Shown piece by piece: positions 1 to 11,421 of a DNA stretch of 17,717 nucleotides; position 1 is the first letter of the stretch; each line of letters starts with the position of its first letter. The translations under genes and the position numbers were made by a program. The notes below the pieces were generated by a model. That model searched no databases. It was given only the letters and a program-made list of their open reading frames with translations, and was not told where the DNA came from. The stretch comes from Kiritimatiellia bacterium (GTDB lineage Bacteria; Verrucomicrobiota; Kiritimatiellia; SLAD01): positions 1-17,717 of the forward strand of contig SLLF01000220.1 in assembly GCA_007134175.1 (NCBI GenBank). The letters run 5' to 3'.

Positions 1-1148
1 CGCGCCAGCACGGCGCGCGGGCCGAGTAGCCGTAATTGCTGCGCGCGCTGTGTCAATCGGTTACGGAGAGCGGTCTGCTGCAGTTGCAGCAGATGGCGGG
101 CGCGCAACTGCGCTTCATCAATCCGCTGCTGCCGTTCGCGCACGGCAGCCCGCAAGGCGGTGGCCAGGGTGCGTTGCTGTCCGGCCAGCGTTTGGCGGTG
201 CTGCCGCAGCAGGTTGACGGGTTCACGGAAGACCCAGCTGCGCTGACAGTGTAGTAACCGGTTCTTGAGTTGCAGGTGCCGGGTGTCCAGCGCACGGGCC
301 AGGCGACGGGCATGGTCATGCAGGATGGCGACCAGATCGGCTTGCGGCCGGATAACCAGCTCCGCCGCCGCTGATGGGGTGGCGGCCCGGACATCGGCGA
401 CAAAGTCGCTGATGGCGAAGTCTATTTCGTGGCCAACGGCGGAGATGATGGGCAGGCGCGAACGTGCAATGGCCCGGGCCACGACCTCTTCATTAAAGGC
501 CCACAGATCTTCCAAGCTGCCGCCGCCACGGCCGACGATGATGACGTCCACATGGCCCCAATCGTTCAGTTGGTCGATTGCGGCAGCGATTTCGGCGGCG
601 GCGTCTTCCCCTTGCACTTTTACCGGTGCAATGACCAGGTGGAGCGTAGGGAAGCGCCGGTCCAACACGTTGAGCATGTCGCGAATGGCGGCCCCCGTCG
701 GCGACGTGACCAGGCCGATCCGCAGCGGCCAGGCCGGTAAGGATTTCTTCCGGGCGGCATCGAAAAGACCCTCGTCATCCAGCTTGCGCTTCAGCGCCTC
801 GAAGGCGGCTTGCAGCGCCCCTTGGCCGGCGGCCTCGATTTGCTGCACGATGATTTGGTACTGGCCGCTGCGCTCGTAGACCGTAATTTGGCCGTATAGG
901 CGGACTTTCAATCCGTCTTGCGGCGGGCAGGTCAAGTTGCGCTGGCGACCGCGAAACAGAGCGGCCTTGATCTGCGCACCGGCGTCCTTCAGCGTAAAAT
1001 AACAGTGTCCCGAGGCCGGTCGGCTGAGATTGGATATTTCACCTTCCAGCCAGACCCAGCCCCACTCCTTCTCCAGCAAGCGCTTCAGTTCGCGGGTGAA
1101 TTCGCTGACGCCGTAGACACGTGGGCCAGGGGGGGCGGCGGGATTCAT
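1..1148 (-). CDS. xseA: Exodeoxyribonuclease VII large subunit (3' end of gene beyond the left edge)
   Basis: This is the large catalytic subunit of exonuclease VII, a cytoplasmic enzyme that degrades single-stranded DNA to short oligonucleotides with the small subunit XseB. The minus-strand frame is open from the ATG at 1148-1146 to the window edge, giving 382 codons with no stop. An N-terminal OB-fold (about residues 10-105) contains [20 protein letters not shown]. The Exonuc_VII_L domain follows, with [14 protein letters not shown] at 206-219 and VGHEIDF at about 238-244. An Arg/Gln-rich coiled-coil segment ends in LLGPRAVLA, which matches the family segment just before the C-terminal RGY motif, so roughly 30-60 residues lie outside. 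The start codon overlaps the ymdB stop (ATGA, 1145-1148), so translation is probably coupled. No xseB gene is visible. The family assignment is secure. Confidence 0.95.
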   Translation of the reverse strand, partial: MNPAAPPGPRVYGVSEFTRELKRLLEKEWGWVWLEGEISNLSRPASGHCYFTLKDAGAQIKAALFRGRQRNLTCPPQDGLKVRLYGQITVYERSGQYQIIVQQIEAAGQGALQAAFEALKRKLDDEGLFDAARKKSLPAWPLRIGLVTSPTGAAIRDMLNVLDRRFPTLHLVIAPVKVQGEDAAAEIAAAIDQLNDWGHVDVIIVGRGGGSLEDLWAFNEEVVARAIARSRLPIISAVGHEIDFAISDFVADVRAATPSAAAELVIRPQADLVAILHDHARRLARALDTRHLQLKNRLLHCQRSWVFREPVNLLRQHRQTLAGQQRTLATALRAAVRERQQRIDEAQLRARHLLQLQQTALRNRLTQRAQQLRLLGPRAVLA

Positions 1149-1924
1149 GTCATGGGTTCCCGCACCCGGCTAATCTTCCGGGTGCGTCCGGTTTGGGGAT
1201 GGATGTCGAACAGGACTCCTTCAAGCCAGACGTCTTCCGTGGCCACATCGAATTTGGTCGGCATGCCGGTTAGGAATCGCTGCAGGATTGGTTGCACTTC
1301 GCGGCCGAGGACCGAATCCTTGGCGCCGGTCATGCCGGCGTCGGTGATGTAGCCGGTACCGTTGGGCAGGATGCACTCGTCGGCCGTCGGCACGTGGGTG
1401 TGGGTGCCTACCACAGCGCTGACGCGCCCGTCGAGGTAGCGGCCGACAATGATTTTTTCCGAAGTGGCTTCCGCGTGCATATCCACCAAGCGCATGGAGG
1501 CGCGGGTGCCATGCTGCTGTAAAATCTGGTCGGCGACGCGCAGCGGACAATCCTGGGGCGGCATGAAAACCCGTCCAATCAAGTTCATCACCAGCAATGG
1601 ACCAGCGGGCGTTTCAATCACGGTATAGCCGCGACCCGGACAGCCGGGTGCAAAGTTGGCTGGCCGCACGATGCGGTCATCGCGCTCCAGGTAGGGGGCC
1701 AAATCTTTTTGATCCCAGGTATGATCGCCCAAGGTGATGGCGTCGGCTCCTGCGGCGAATAATTCTTCCGCCAATGCCGGCGTAAGGCCGCGGCCACCGG
1801 CTGCGTTTTCGGCATTGACCACGATCACGTCGGCTTTGCCCTGCGCCTTATAGCGCGTAGCCCAGCGGGCAAAGCAGCGACGGCCCGGTCCGCCGACGAT
1901 ATCCCCGGCAAACAGCAGTTTCAT
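1145..1924 (-). CDS. ymdB: YmdB-family metallophosphoesterase (TIGR00282 type)
   Basis: This is a 259-residue cytoplasmic dimetal phosphoesterase. Characterised relatives (Bacillus YmdB) hydrolyse 2',3'-cyclic nucleotides and affect RNA turnover and colony or biofilm behaviour. The metal-site residues are visible at the Bacillus numbering: D8 in GDIVG, E39 and N40 in NAENA, H150 in [11 protein letters not shown], and H175 and H177 in GTHTHVP. The position normally held by N67 (GNHxWD) is Asp here (GDHTWD, 66-71), a conservative change at a metal or phosphate ligand. Full length matches the family (about 255-265). The ATG overlaps the stop of the upstream 231-residue gene by 4 bases and the stop overlaps the xseA start by 4 bases, so the three are one translational unit. 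The symbol follows the Bacillus homologue; the physiological substrate here is inferred. Confidence 0.92.
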   Translation of the reverse strand: MKLLFAGDIVGGPGRRCFARWATRYKAQGKADVIVVNAENAAGGRGLTPALAEELFAAGADAITLGDHTWDQKDLAPYLERDDRIVRPANFAPGCPGRGYTVIETPAGPLLVMNLIGRVFMPPQDCPLRVADQILQQHGTRASMRLVDMHAEATSEKIIVGRYLDGRVSAVVGTHTHVPTADECILPNGTGYITDAGMTGAKDSVLGREVQPILQRFLTGMPTKFDVATEDVWLEGVLFDIHPQTGRTRKISRVREPMT

Positions 1925-2616
1925 TGGTTGCGCACCAGTTCAAAGAAACGGTCCTCGTACTCCTCGAACAGTCCGTATTGTTGCAGCTTCCGCCCGAGAT
2001 CCTGGATCAAGCGCCGGTTGCCGGCGGCCGCTTGAAAATCAGCCTCAATGTCCTCGCGCTTGCGTTGTTCGCTTTGTTCCCGGTTGAGCGGCAACAAGTT
2101 GCGCTTTTGCATGTCGGCCACGTTAGCCATGACGGATTTCTGCATCACATCCACCATCAACTTCAGTAAGCAAACCTCCCAAGGTTGGTCCACCCCGACC
2201 ACGACGGCACTGAGCGGGTCGCTCTGCTGCTTCAGTTGGTCCTGGATCTGGCCGACGACGATGGGCAGGCGCTCGTGCACGGTGTATTGCTTGGCCTCCG
2301 CCTTTTTTATCTGGAAGCCATAGCGCAGCAGGACCAGTTCCTCGGCGTTATCGCGCAGCCACTTCAAGTATTTTTCCGCTTCCGCACCAAACCCCTCGAG
2401 CGGGGACTGTTGCATGGAGTGGGGCGTAATAATTTGCGGGCGGAAGGCCTCGATGCGGCCTTCGCGCACGCGGACCTGCGTCACGTCATCCATGCCCTCG
2501 CTGAGCAAGTAGTAGTTGACCACCGTATTCCCGAACGTTTCCAAACGGCCGCTGGGAGGTTGAACCACTTCCGTGTTGTGCAGGGCGTACCAAAAATCGA
2601 ATTCTTTTTTTTCCAT
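1921..2616 (-). CDS. Uncharacterised 231-residue protein, first gene of the ymdB-xseA operon
   Basis: I cannot assign a function. The protein is soluble-looking, with no signal peptide or membrane segment. It starts MEKKEFDFWYALHNTEVV and shows a compact mixed N-terminal half (about 1-85) containing LETFGNTVVNYYL and RIEAFRPQIITP. A long helical, highly charged middle and C-terminal part follows (about 85-231), with VGVDQPWEVCLLKLMVDVMQ near 147-165 and a Gln/Arg/Glu-rich helix before the ending [18 protein letters not shown]. The many ordered aromatic and charged positions suggest a conserved family rather than a chance frame; I have the impression of similar proteins in PVC bacteria but cannot confirm it. 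It leads a minus-strand operon, overlapping ymdB by 4 bases (1921-1924). Only a weak Shine-Dalgarno sequence precedes the ATG, and eight A residues follow almost directly. Confidence 0.85.
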   Translation of the reverse strand: MEKKEFDFWYALHNTEVVQPPSGRLETFGNTVVNYYLLSEGMDDVTQVRVREGRIEAFRPQIITPHSMQQSPLEGFGAEAEKYLKWLRDNAEELVLLRYGFQIKKAEAKQYTVHERLPIVVGQIQDQLKQQSDPLSAVVVGVDQPWEVCLLKLMVDVMQKSVMANVADMQKRNLLPLNREQSEQRKREDIEADFQAAAGNRRLIQDLGRKLQQYGLFEEYEDRFFELVRNQ

Positions 2617-2747
2617 TAGGACTCGCTATCTGTATTTTTTTTCACGATAGCACACAAAACCAGCGACAAAAGAAACTTTTTCCTGTAGGCAAATCCCCGA
2701 TAGCTGTGTTATGGTTTACCGTCTTTGTGTTCAGTGGTGGATCGTGA
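2617..2747. promoter_or_regulatory. Divergent promoter region between the 231-residue gene and sucA
   Basis: This 131-base gap separates two divergently transcribed operons, so both promoters must lie here or nearby. It is clearly richer in A/T than its surroundings, especially 2627-2685, which has runs of T and A. For the plus strand the best sigma-70-like pair I see is TAGGCA (2686-2691) and TATGGT (2710-2715) with an 18-base spacer, each matching four of six consensus bases. For the minus strand a weaker pair (TTGTGT and TACAGA, 17-base spacer, three of six each) lies in the reverse complement of about 2630-2660. No operator or riboswitch is recognised. The individual boxes are guesses; the regional assignment follows from gene orientation. 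Confidence 0.45.
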
Positions 2748-5669
2748 GTGGTTAAAACGATGCGGAGCAAACAAGAAAATTGGTGTGCACGTCGCCGGGA
2801 CTCCTATTTATTTGCCGGCAATGCAAGTTTCGTGGAGCAGTTGTACGACCGTTTCCTGAAAGATCCGGACAAGCTGGAACCTGCGTGGCGCGAATACTTT
2901 GCACAATTAACTAAGGGCGGAAACGGGCATCAGGAAGCGGATCATCGCGACATCCAGCGGATGTTGGTCGAGCGCGGTCGTGAGCCGGTGGTGCGCAGGT
3001 GTACGGGCGGGGCCGTGGCCGGTGTTTCCGCAGCAGCCTGGGCGGAAAAACAGGCGGCTGTCCTGCGTTTGATTCGTGCGTACCGGCTCTTCGGCCATCT
3101 GCGGGCGGACCTCAATCCCATCAAGCTGCGCCCGTTGCCACCGGTTCCCGACTTGGATCCCTATTTCCAGGGGTTGAGCGATAAAGATCAGCAGACGGTG
3201 TTCAGTACCGGGACCATGGTGGCGCCCTCGCAGCTGACGCTGGCCGAAATTGAGTCACGGTTACAACAGACCTATACCGGCCATATCGGGCTGGAATATA
3301 TTCACATTTCGGATGTGGCCCAGCGGCGCTGGTTACAGGACCGGTTCGAGCGGGTACTGGGGCGGCGGGAATTCAACCACGACGAAAAGAAGCGTCTGTT
3401 GCAGCGATTGACCGCCGCGGAGGGGCTGGAAAACTACCTGCACGTCAAGTACGTGGGGCAGAAGCGGTTCTCGCTGGAAGGCGGTGAGTCGTTGGTCCCG
3501 ATGATGGACACGCTGATCCACCAGGCGGATCATCATAACGTCCGTGAAATCGTCGTGGGCATGGCGCATCGGGGCCGCTTGAACATGCTGATCAATATCA
3601 TGGGGAAAACGCCTGAATCACTATTCTCCATTTTCGAAGGCAAGACCGAGGGGGGCGAGGTAGACCTGCAAAGCGGGGACGTCAAGTACCACGAAGGGTT
3701 TTCGTCGGATTACGCCATGCCGCAAGGCGACATGCATCTGGCGCTGGCCTTCAATCCGTCGCATCTCGAGATTATCGACCCGGTGGTAGCCGGCGCGGTC
3801 CGTGCACGTTCCGATCGGCGCGAGGGGCACAACGAGGAGGTGCTGGCGGTGATGATCCACGGCGACGCCGCGTTATGGGGGCAGGGGGTGGTCTACGAGA
3901 CCTTCAACCTGACCCAGACCCGGGCCTATTCGTCCGGCGGTATCGTGCATGTGGTCGTCAATAACCAGATTGGTTTCACGTTGAGCAACCCGCTCGATTA
4001 CCGTTCCACCTTGTATTGTACCGACATCGGCAAGGTGGTGCAGGCCCCCATCTTCCATGTCAACGGCGACGACCCGGAAGCATGCGCGTTCGCGATGGAG
4101 ATCGCGATGGATTTTCGGGCAACCTTCAACAAGGATGTGATCGTCGATATGATCTGTTACCGGCGTCACGGCCACAACGAGGCCGATGAGCCGGCCGCTA
4201 CGCAGCCAATGATGTACGAGAGAATCCGGCAGCACCCTACCACGCGGGCGTCGTATGCGCAGCAGTTGGAGGCAGAAGGTGTGCTGACGGCCGCCGAGGC
4301 GGACCAGATGGCGGCGGCCTACCGGTCTTCGCTGGAAGCCGGCCAGGCGGTGGCTCCCTATGAACCCGCGCGGGAACCGTACCCGTTCTACTACCGGTGG
4401 GAACGCTATTTGGCGGCGCGCTGGAACGATCCGGCGGAAACGGCGGTGCCCACCGGGGAGCTGAAGCGATTGGGGATGCAGTTGACGACTCTTCCCAAGG
4501 GGTTCGTGCTCCATCCCCGTGTGCAGAAAATTATCGATGACCGGCGCAGGATGGCGTCCGGTGCGTTACCCCTTGATTGGGGGTGTGCCGAAACGCTGGC
4601 CTACGCCAGTTTGCTGGAACAAGGCTATCCGGTTCGCATTGCGGGGCAGGACAGCGGCCGCGGCACCTTCTTCCACCGCCACGCCGTGCTCCACAACCAG
4701 CAGGATGGCTCGTCCTATATCCCGTTGAAACATATCGCGCCGGATCAACCGATGTGTACCGTGGTCGACACGATCCTGTCGGAAGAAGCGGTGCTGGCGT
4801 TTGAGTACGGCTACTCCATGACGCTGCCGGAAACCCTGGTGGTGTGGGAGGCGCAATTTGGTGACTTTGTGAACGGGGCGCAGGTGGTCATCGATCAATT
4901 CCTGAGTTCGTCCGAGCAAAAATGGCGCAAACTGTGTGGCTTGGTATTGATGCTGCCGCATGGGTGGGAAGGGCAGGGGCCGGAACATACGTCTGCCCGT
5001 TTGGAACGCTTCCTGCAGTTGTGTGCGGAACACAACATGCAGGTCTGTACGCCGACCACGCCCGCCCAGATGTTCCACATGCTGCGGCGTGAGATCATCC
5101 GCGCCTATCGCAAGCCGCTGGTGATCATGAGTCCCAAGAGCATGTTGCGCCGCAAGTTGTCGTTCAGCCCGCTGACCAACCTGACCTCCGGTCATTTCCA
5201 AGTGGTTATGGGGGAGACCGATCCCTTGGATCCCGCGTTGGTGCAGCGGGTCGTCCTCTGTTGCGGCAAGGTCTATTACGACTTGCTTGAAGCGCGCCGG
5301 GAACGTGAAGAGGAACGGGTGGCCCTGATCCGGATCGAACAGCTTTACCCGTTCCCCAAGGATGAGCTGACCCGTGAGCTGCGTTGGTACCTTAACGCCG
5401 ACGAGGTGGTTTGGGCGCAGGAAGAACCGATGAATCAAGGTGCCTGGTATGCGATCCAGCACGACCTGCGCGAATGTATGCGGCCGCATCAATCCCTCAG
5501 CTACGCCGGTCGCCGCCGCAGTGCCGCCCCGTCCGGCGGACACCACCAGAAACATGTGGAGCGCCAGCGGCGGCTGGTCGATGCCGCGTTGAATTTGGAA
5601 GAGACCGCACCCCGTCCGGTGCTGGTTTTTCATCCGTTGGAACCTAAATTGGAGCGAATAAGGAGATAA
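2748..5669 (+). CDS. sucA: 2-oxoglutarate dehydrogenase E1 component
   Basis: This is the thiamine-diphosphate decarboxylase subunit of the 2-oxoglutarate dehydrogenase complex. It decarboxylates 2-oxoglutarate and transfers the succinyl group to the lipoyl arm of SucB in the TCA cycle. At 973 residues it is near the family size (933 in E. coli). A short N-terminal domain (SYLFAGNASFVEQLYDRFL) leads into the dehydrogenase E1 domain with MAHRGRLNML (272-281), HGDAALWGQG from 371, NGDDPEACAF with GDD at 440-442 (diphosphate/metal loop), and RRHGHNEADEP (472-482). The transketolase-like pyrimidine domain and the OGDH C-terminal domain follow. The annotated start is GTG at 2748; ATG at 2760 is equally plausible and fits E. 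coli SucA length better, and neither has a strong Shine-Dalgarno. The stop lies 3 bases before sucB. Identity is very secure. Confidence 0.97.
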   Translation: MVKTMRSKQENWCARRRDSYLFAGNASFVEQLYDRFLKDPDKLEPAWREYFAQLTKGGNGHQEADHRDIQRMLVERGREPVVRRCTGGAVAGVSAAAWAEKQAAVLRLIRAYRLFGHLRADLNPIKLRPLPPVPDLDPYFQGLSDKDQQTVFSTGTMVAPSQLTLAEIESRLQQTYTGHIGLEYIHISDVAQRRWLQDRFERVLGRREFNHDEKKRLLQRLTAAEGLENYLHVKYVGQKRFSLEGGESLVPMMDTLIHQADHHNVREIVVGMAHRGRLNMLINIMGKTPESLFSIFEGKTEGGEVDLQSGDVKYHEGFSSDYAMPQGDMHLALAFNPSHLEIIDPVVAGAVRARSDRREGHNEEVLAVMIHGDAALWGQGVVYETFNLTQTRAYSSGGIVHVVVNNQIGFTLSNPLDYRSTLYCTDIGKVVQAPIFHVNGDDPEACAFAMEIAMDFRATFNKDVIVDMICYRRHGHNEADEPAATQPMMYERIRQHPTTRASYAQQLEAEGVLTAAEADQMAAAYRSSLEAGQAVAPYEPAREPYPFYYRWERYLAARWNDPAETAVPTGELKRLGMQLTTLPKGFVLHPRVQKIIDDRRRMASGALPLDWGCAETLAYASLLEQGYPVRIAGQDSGRGTFFHRHAVLHNQQDGSSYIPLKHIAPDQPMCTVVDTILSEEAVLAFEYGYSMTLPETLVVWEAQFGDFVNGAQVVIDQFLSSSEQKWRKLCGLVLMLPHGWEGQGPEHTSARLERFLQLCAEHNMQVCTPTTPAQMFHMLRREIIRAYRKPLVIMSPKSMLRRKLSFSPLTNLTSGHFQVVMGETDPLDPALVQRVVLCCGKVYYDLLEARREREEERVALIRIEQLYPFPKDELTRELRWYLNADEVVWAQEEPMNQGAWYAIQHDLRECMRPHQSLSYAGRRRSAAPSGGHHQKHVERQRRLVDAALNLEETAPRPVLVFHPLEPKLERIRR

Positions 5670-5672
5670 GGC

Positions 5673-7088
5673 ATGCCCACCGAAGTGAAAGTTCCCCCGT
5701 TTCCCGAATCCGTCGAGGAGGGCACATTATCGGCCTGGCACAAACAGGCTGGCGACACCGTCGCGCGTGATGAGAAGATTGCCGACATTGAGACCGACAA
5801 GATTGTGTTGGAGGTAACCGCCCCGGAAGCGGGCGTGCTGGGTGCGCTCCAGGTAGAGGCCGGGGCGACGGTGAAAGCGGGTGCCGTGATCGCCACCATC
5901 GGCGCAGCGGGGAAGAAGGGAGGTCGCGGGGCGGCGGACAAGGAAGAGAACCCACCGTCCGCTAAGGTGCCAGCCGAAGATTCTGCCGACAAGACCAACG
6001 CGTCAAAAGCGGGCAGGGAAAAGTCTTCAGACGATGAGGCTCAGTCAAGTGTGACCGACAAAGCCGGTTCCCGCGCCGAGCCGAAAGCAGCGGACGATAC
6101 GCCGCCGGTTCTAAGTCCGGCCGTGCGCCGGTTGGTGGCGGAGCACGATCTGGATCCCGGCGCCATCGAGGGCAGTGGCCGCGGAGGCCGCCTCACCAAG
6201 GGCGATGTGCTGGTCTATCTGGAAACCCGCGGGGAAGAAGCCGGCGCCGATGACGACGGTGACACGGCCGCTGCGAAAATGCCTGACGTGCGTGGGGCCG
6301 AACCGATGGCTGACGAATGGGAGCCGCGGCCGGAGGCGGGTGATGCCGATACGCCGGTGGCCGCCGCTGCGCCGGACTGGGACGAGGAGCGCCCGGAGAA
6401 GCGGGTGCCCATGACGCGCATACGCCAGCGGATCGCGGAGCGGCTGGTGGCCGCGCAACAGGAGGCGGCATTGCTGACCACCTTCAATGAAGTGAACATG
6501 AAACCCGTGATGGATTTGCGGGCGCGCTACAAGGCGGATTTCGAGAAGACCTATGGCGTTAAACTCGGATTCATGTCTTTTTTCGTCAAAGCGGCTGTTG
6601 CAGCACTTAAAAAATTCCCGGTGGTTAACGCGACCTTGGATGACGGCGACATCGTTTATCACGGCTACTACGATATTGGTGTGGCCGTCAGTACTGAGCG
6701 GGGACTGGTGGTGCCGGTGTTGCGTGATGTTGACCAGTTGTCCTTCGCCCAAATCGAACAGGCGATTCTGGACTACGCCGGCCGGGCGCGCGAGGGAAAA
6801 CTGGAGATGGCCGATCTGACCGGTGGCACGTTTACCATCACCAACGGCGGCATTTTCGGATCCTTGCTTTCCACCCCGATTATCAATCCGCCGCAAAGCG
6901 GTATACTCGGTATGCACACGATACAGGATCGTCCTGTGGCGGTGGATGGACAAGTGGTTGTCCGACCCATGATGTATATCGCACTGACCTATGATCACCG
7001 CCTGATCGACGGGCGCGACGCGGTGCAGTTTCTGGTGGAAATTAAAACGGTTTTAGAAGACCCCGCCAAGGTGTTGCTGGCGGTTTAA
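5673..7088 (+). CDS. sucB: Dihydrolipoyl succinyltransferase (E2 of 2-oxoglutarate dehydrogenase)
   Basis: This is the core subunit of the complex, moving the succinyl group from E1 to CoA. Domain order: a lipoyl domain (about 1-76) with the lipoylated lysine K43 in IETDK; an acidic linker; a peripheral subunit-binding domain (about 147-183, [16 protein letters not shown]); a second acidic linker (about 185-243); and the catalytic acyltransferase domain (244-471) ending with [12 protein letters not shown], where H442 and D446 are catalytic. The succinyl rather than acetyl assignment rests on the sucA and lpd neighbours and the single lipoyl domain. At 471 residues it is longer than E. coli SucB (405), the excess lying in linkers rich in Asp, Glu and Lys. 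An AAGGAG Shine-Dalgarno (5660-5665, inside sucA) precedes the ATG by 7 bases, three bases after the sucA stop. Confidence 0.96.
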   Translation: MPTEVKVPPFPESVEEGTLSAWHKQAGDTVARDEKIADIETDKIVLEVTAPEAGVLGALQVEAGATVKAGAVIATIGAAGKKGGRGAADKEENPPSAKVPAEDSADKTNASKAGREKSSDDEAQSSVTDKAGSRAEPKAADDTPPVLSPAVRRLVAEHDLDPGAIEGSGRGGRLTKGDVLVYLETRGEEAGADDDGDTAAAKMPDVRGAEPMADEWEPRPEAGDADTPVAAAAPDWDEERPEKRVPMTRIRQRIAERLVAAQQEAALLTTFNEVNMKPVMDLRARYKADFEKTYGVKLGFMSFFVKAAVAALKKFPVVNATLDDGDIVYHGYYDIGVAVSTERGLVVPVLRDVDQLSFAQIEQAILDYAGRAREGKLEMADLTGGTFTITNGGIFGSLLSTPIINPPQSGILGMHTIQDRPVAVDGQVVVRPMMYIALTYDHRLIDGRDAVQFLVEIKTVLEDPAKVLLAV

Positions 7089-7103
7089 CTTAAGGAGGCG
7101 AAG

Positions 7104-10152
<3,049 letters not shown>

Positions 10153-10156
10153 GAAT

Positions 10157-10195
10157 CCCCCTGCAGTCGTTGAAGGTTGACCTTTCCCGTGGGGG
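10157..10195. terminator. Possible nested hairpin after pgi
   Basis: Five bases after the pgi stop a CCCCC run (10157-10161) can pair with GGGGG (10191-10195). A second inverted repeat lies inside it, AAGGT (10173-10177) with ACCTT (10180-10184). There is no T-tract on either strand, so this is not a classical intrinsic terminator; it could aid factor-dependent termination. The evidence is weak. Confidence 0.25.
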
Positions 10196-10498
10196 TCAGG
10201 GTCGCCGCACGTGGAACGAGTAGAAGCGGTTGATGCTGCCGTACCCGATAATCCCGGCGTGAATGCGATCGGGCAGGGACGACTCATGGTAGGCAAACAA
10301 GTTTTCCCCGTCCACTTGAACCGCTATGGTTTTCCCCTCAACGGCCGGCCCCCCGGCATGGTGGCGTGTGTTTTCGATGCGGACCGTTAGGAAAATACAG
10401 AAATAGCTATTGCCATACTGGCGGCGACCATCCAGGACCTTCCCTGCAACAATTAGTTCGGAGAACCGCACGCCCGTGTCCCTACACCCAGATGGCAT
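10196..10498 (-). pseudogene. Doubtful minus-strand coding remnant, C-terminal beta-domain-like
   Basis: A 100-codon minus-strand frame lies between pgi and the tRNA and reads more like protein than most chance frames. Its end, GKTIAVQVDGENLFAYHESS followed by GIIGYGSINRFYSFHVRRP, resembles the last strands of a concanavalin/LamG-like or DUF1080-type jelly-roll domain, where a VxVDGxxxxxYxDSSLP segment precedes a glycine-rich strand. The frame stays open upstream of the ATG at 10498 as far as the tRNA gene, but no convincing start codon with a Shine-Dalgarno is seen and the upstream part is low in recognisable structure. I read it as a decayed or truncated gene, or a small hypothetical protein. 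Chance is a real alternative in GC-rich DNA. Confidence 0.25.
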
Positions 10499-10612
10499 CA
10501 GGGCAAACGTATACGATTTAAATGTGTTTGACCTGCAGGCGGCACTCGCATGGCTTGACTTTACTGCCCGCTTTTGAGACGGTGCCCTCGTGAGTGTTAC
10601 GGGCGGGGGGTG
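10499..10612. other. Intergenic DNA between the doubtful remnant and tRNA-Lys
   Basis: Together with the preceding remnant this makes a 460-base stretch (10153-10612) without a confident gene. In this part I see a short imperfect hairpin around 10583-10604 (GCCC paired with GGGC) and a G-rich run next to the tRNA 3' end, with no T-tract. No promoter, terminator or conserved RNA is recognised. Confidence 0.4.
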
Positions 10613-10688
10613 TGGTGAGCCGGGTGGGGCTCGAACCCACGACCACAGGCTTAAAAGGCCCGTGCTCTACCAACTGAGCTACCGGCCC
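10613..10688 (-). tRNA. tRNA-Lys (anticodon UUU)
   Basis: Read on the minus strand, 76 bases fold as a standard tRNA. The acceptor GGGCCGG pairs with CCGGCTC (one G-U pair), followed by discriminator A and an encoded CCA (10615-10613). The D arm contains GCTCAGTTGGTAGAGC. The anticodon stem CGGGC/GCCTG has one G-U pair and holds the loop CTTTTAA, giving anticodon UUU for lysine. The T arm is GTGGG, loop TTCGAGC, CCCAC. All conserved positions I can check (T8, A14, GG in the D loop, TTC in the T loop) are present. The gene stands alone between pgi and pgsA. Confidence 0.97.
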
Positions 10689-10732
10689 CCCATGAACGAC
10701 GACGATGGCAATCTCGCCGAGTGACGGGGATC

Positions 10733-10761
10733 AGGCTACGTAAGACGGGGTTTGCTGTCAA
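10733..10761 (-). promoter_or_regulatory. Candidate sigma-70 promoter for tRNA-Lys
   Basis: On the minus strand a perfect TTGACA (complement of 10756-10761) is followed after 17 bases by TAGCCT (complement of 10733-10738), a poor -10 box with three of six matches. The predicted transcription start would lie about 35-40 bases upstream of the mature tRNA 5' end at 10688. The position and the perfect -35 box are the support. Confidence 0.45.
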
Positions 10762-10812
10762 ACCAATTGCGGTAAGAAAAGAATAGGGTTAGCGCCACGG
10801 GAACAATCAATC

Positions 10813-11421
10813 ATGACGACTAGCATGCCCCACAACCCGATCACCATGGCCACGCGCATTACGATCGCGCGCATTCTCGGGATTCCACTGTTTGTCCTCA
10901 TGTTGATCTACTATAAGATCAGCCTGGCGACGGGGGAGCCGGTGGATGCCTATCGTTATGTCGCGCTAGGGTTGTTTGTGTTGATTGCCCTTACCGATGC
11001 GGTGGATGGCTATCTGGCGCGTACCCGCGACGAGGAAACACGGCTGGGGGCCATTCTGGACCCGCTGGCGGATAAAGCGTTGTTGCTGTCGGCCATCATC
11101 CTGCTGACCCATCCGGCCTTGGAAGCGCTGCAACCCCAGTTCCCGATCTGGTTTACCTTGCTCATCATCAGTCGCGATGCTGTTTTGCTCAGCGGCTCCT
11201 ATATCATTCACACGACGGTGGGGCACGTCGAGGTGCGCCCGCGCTTGAGCGGCAAGTTTGCGACCTTTCTGCAGATGGCAGCCATCCTGGCCGCGCTGAT
11301 CCCGCTGCCGGTGGTGGTCTTTCTCTGGATCGTCGGAGCGGCGGCGGTCTTCACGCTGATCTCCTGGCTGCAGTATATCGTCGACGGGATACGCCAACTG
11401 GAACGGCACGAGGCCCACTAG
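10813..11421 (+). CDS. pgsA: CDP-alcohol phosphatidyltransferase, probably phosphatidylglycerophosphate synthase
   Basis: This integral membrane enzyme transfers a phosphatidyl group from CDP-diacylglycerol to an alcohol, most likely glycerol-3-phosphate, in the synthesis of phosphatidylglycerol. The 202 residues contain the complete CDP-OH-P signature D62-x2-D65-G66-x2-A69-R70-x8-G79-x3-D83-x3-D87, whose four aspartates bind Mg2+ and the CDP moiety. The N-terminal TRITIARILGIPLFVLMLI is typical of PgsA. Several hydrophobic segments are visible (about 21-38, 49-61, 89-101, 115-130, 150-185). The ATG at 10813 has only a distant GGGA; in-frame ATGs at 10825 and 10846 are alternatives, and the domain begins near residue 12. 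The stop TAG abuts the der start. Phosphatidylserine synthase or cardiolipin synthase cannot be fully excluded from sequence alone. Confidence 0.85.
   Translation: MTTSMPHNPITMATRITIARILGIPLFVLMLIYYKISLATGEPVDAYRYVALGLFVLIALTDAVDGYLARTRDEETRLGAILDPLADKALLLSAIILLTHPALEALQPQFPIWFTLLIISRDAVLLSGSYIIHTTVGHVEVRPRLSGKFATFLQMAAILAALIPLPVVVFLWIVGAAAVFTLISWLQYIVDGIRQLERHEAH

Noticed and set aside
4566..5633. Long minus-strand frame (355 codons) opposite the 3' half of sucA
   Set aside because: It lies wholly antisense to a strongly conserved gene, is rich in His, Arg and Gln as expected of a shadow frame in GC-rich DNA, and has no motif.
6111..6998. Minus-strand frame of 295 codons opposite sucB
   Set aside because: Antisense to the conserved catalytic domain of SucB, with no recognisable domain of its own.
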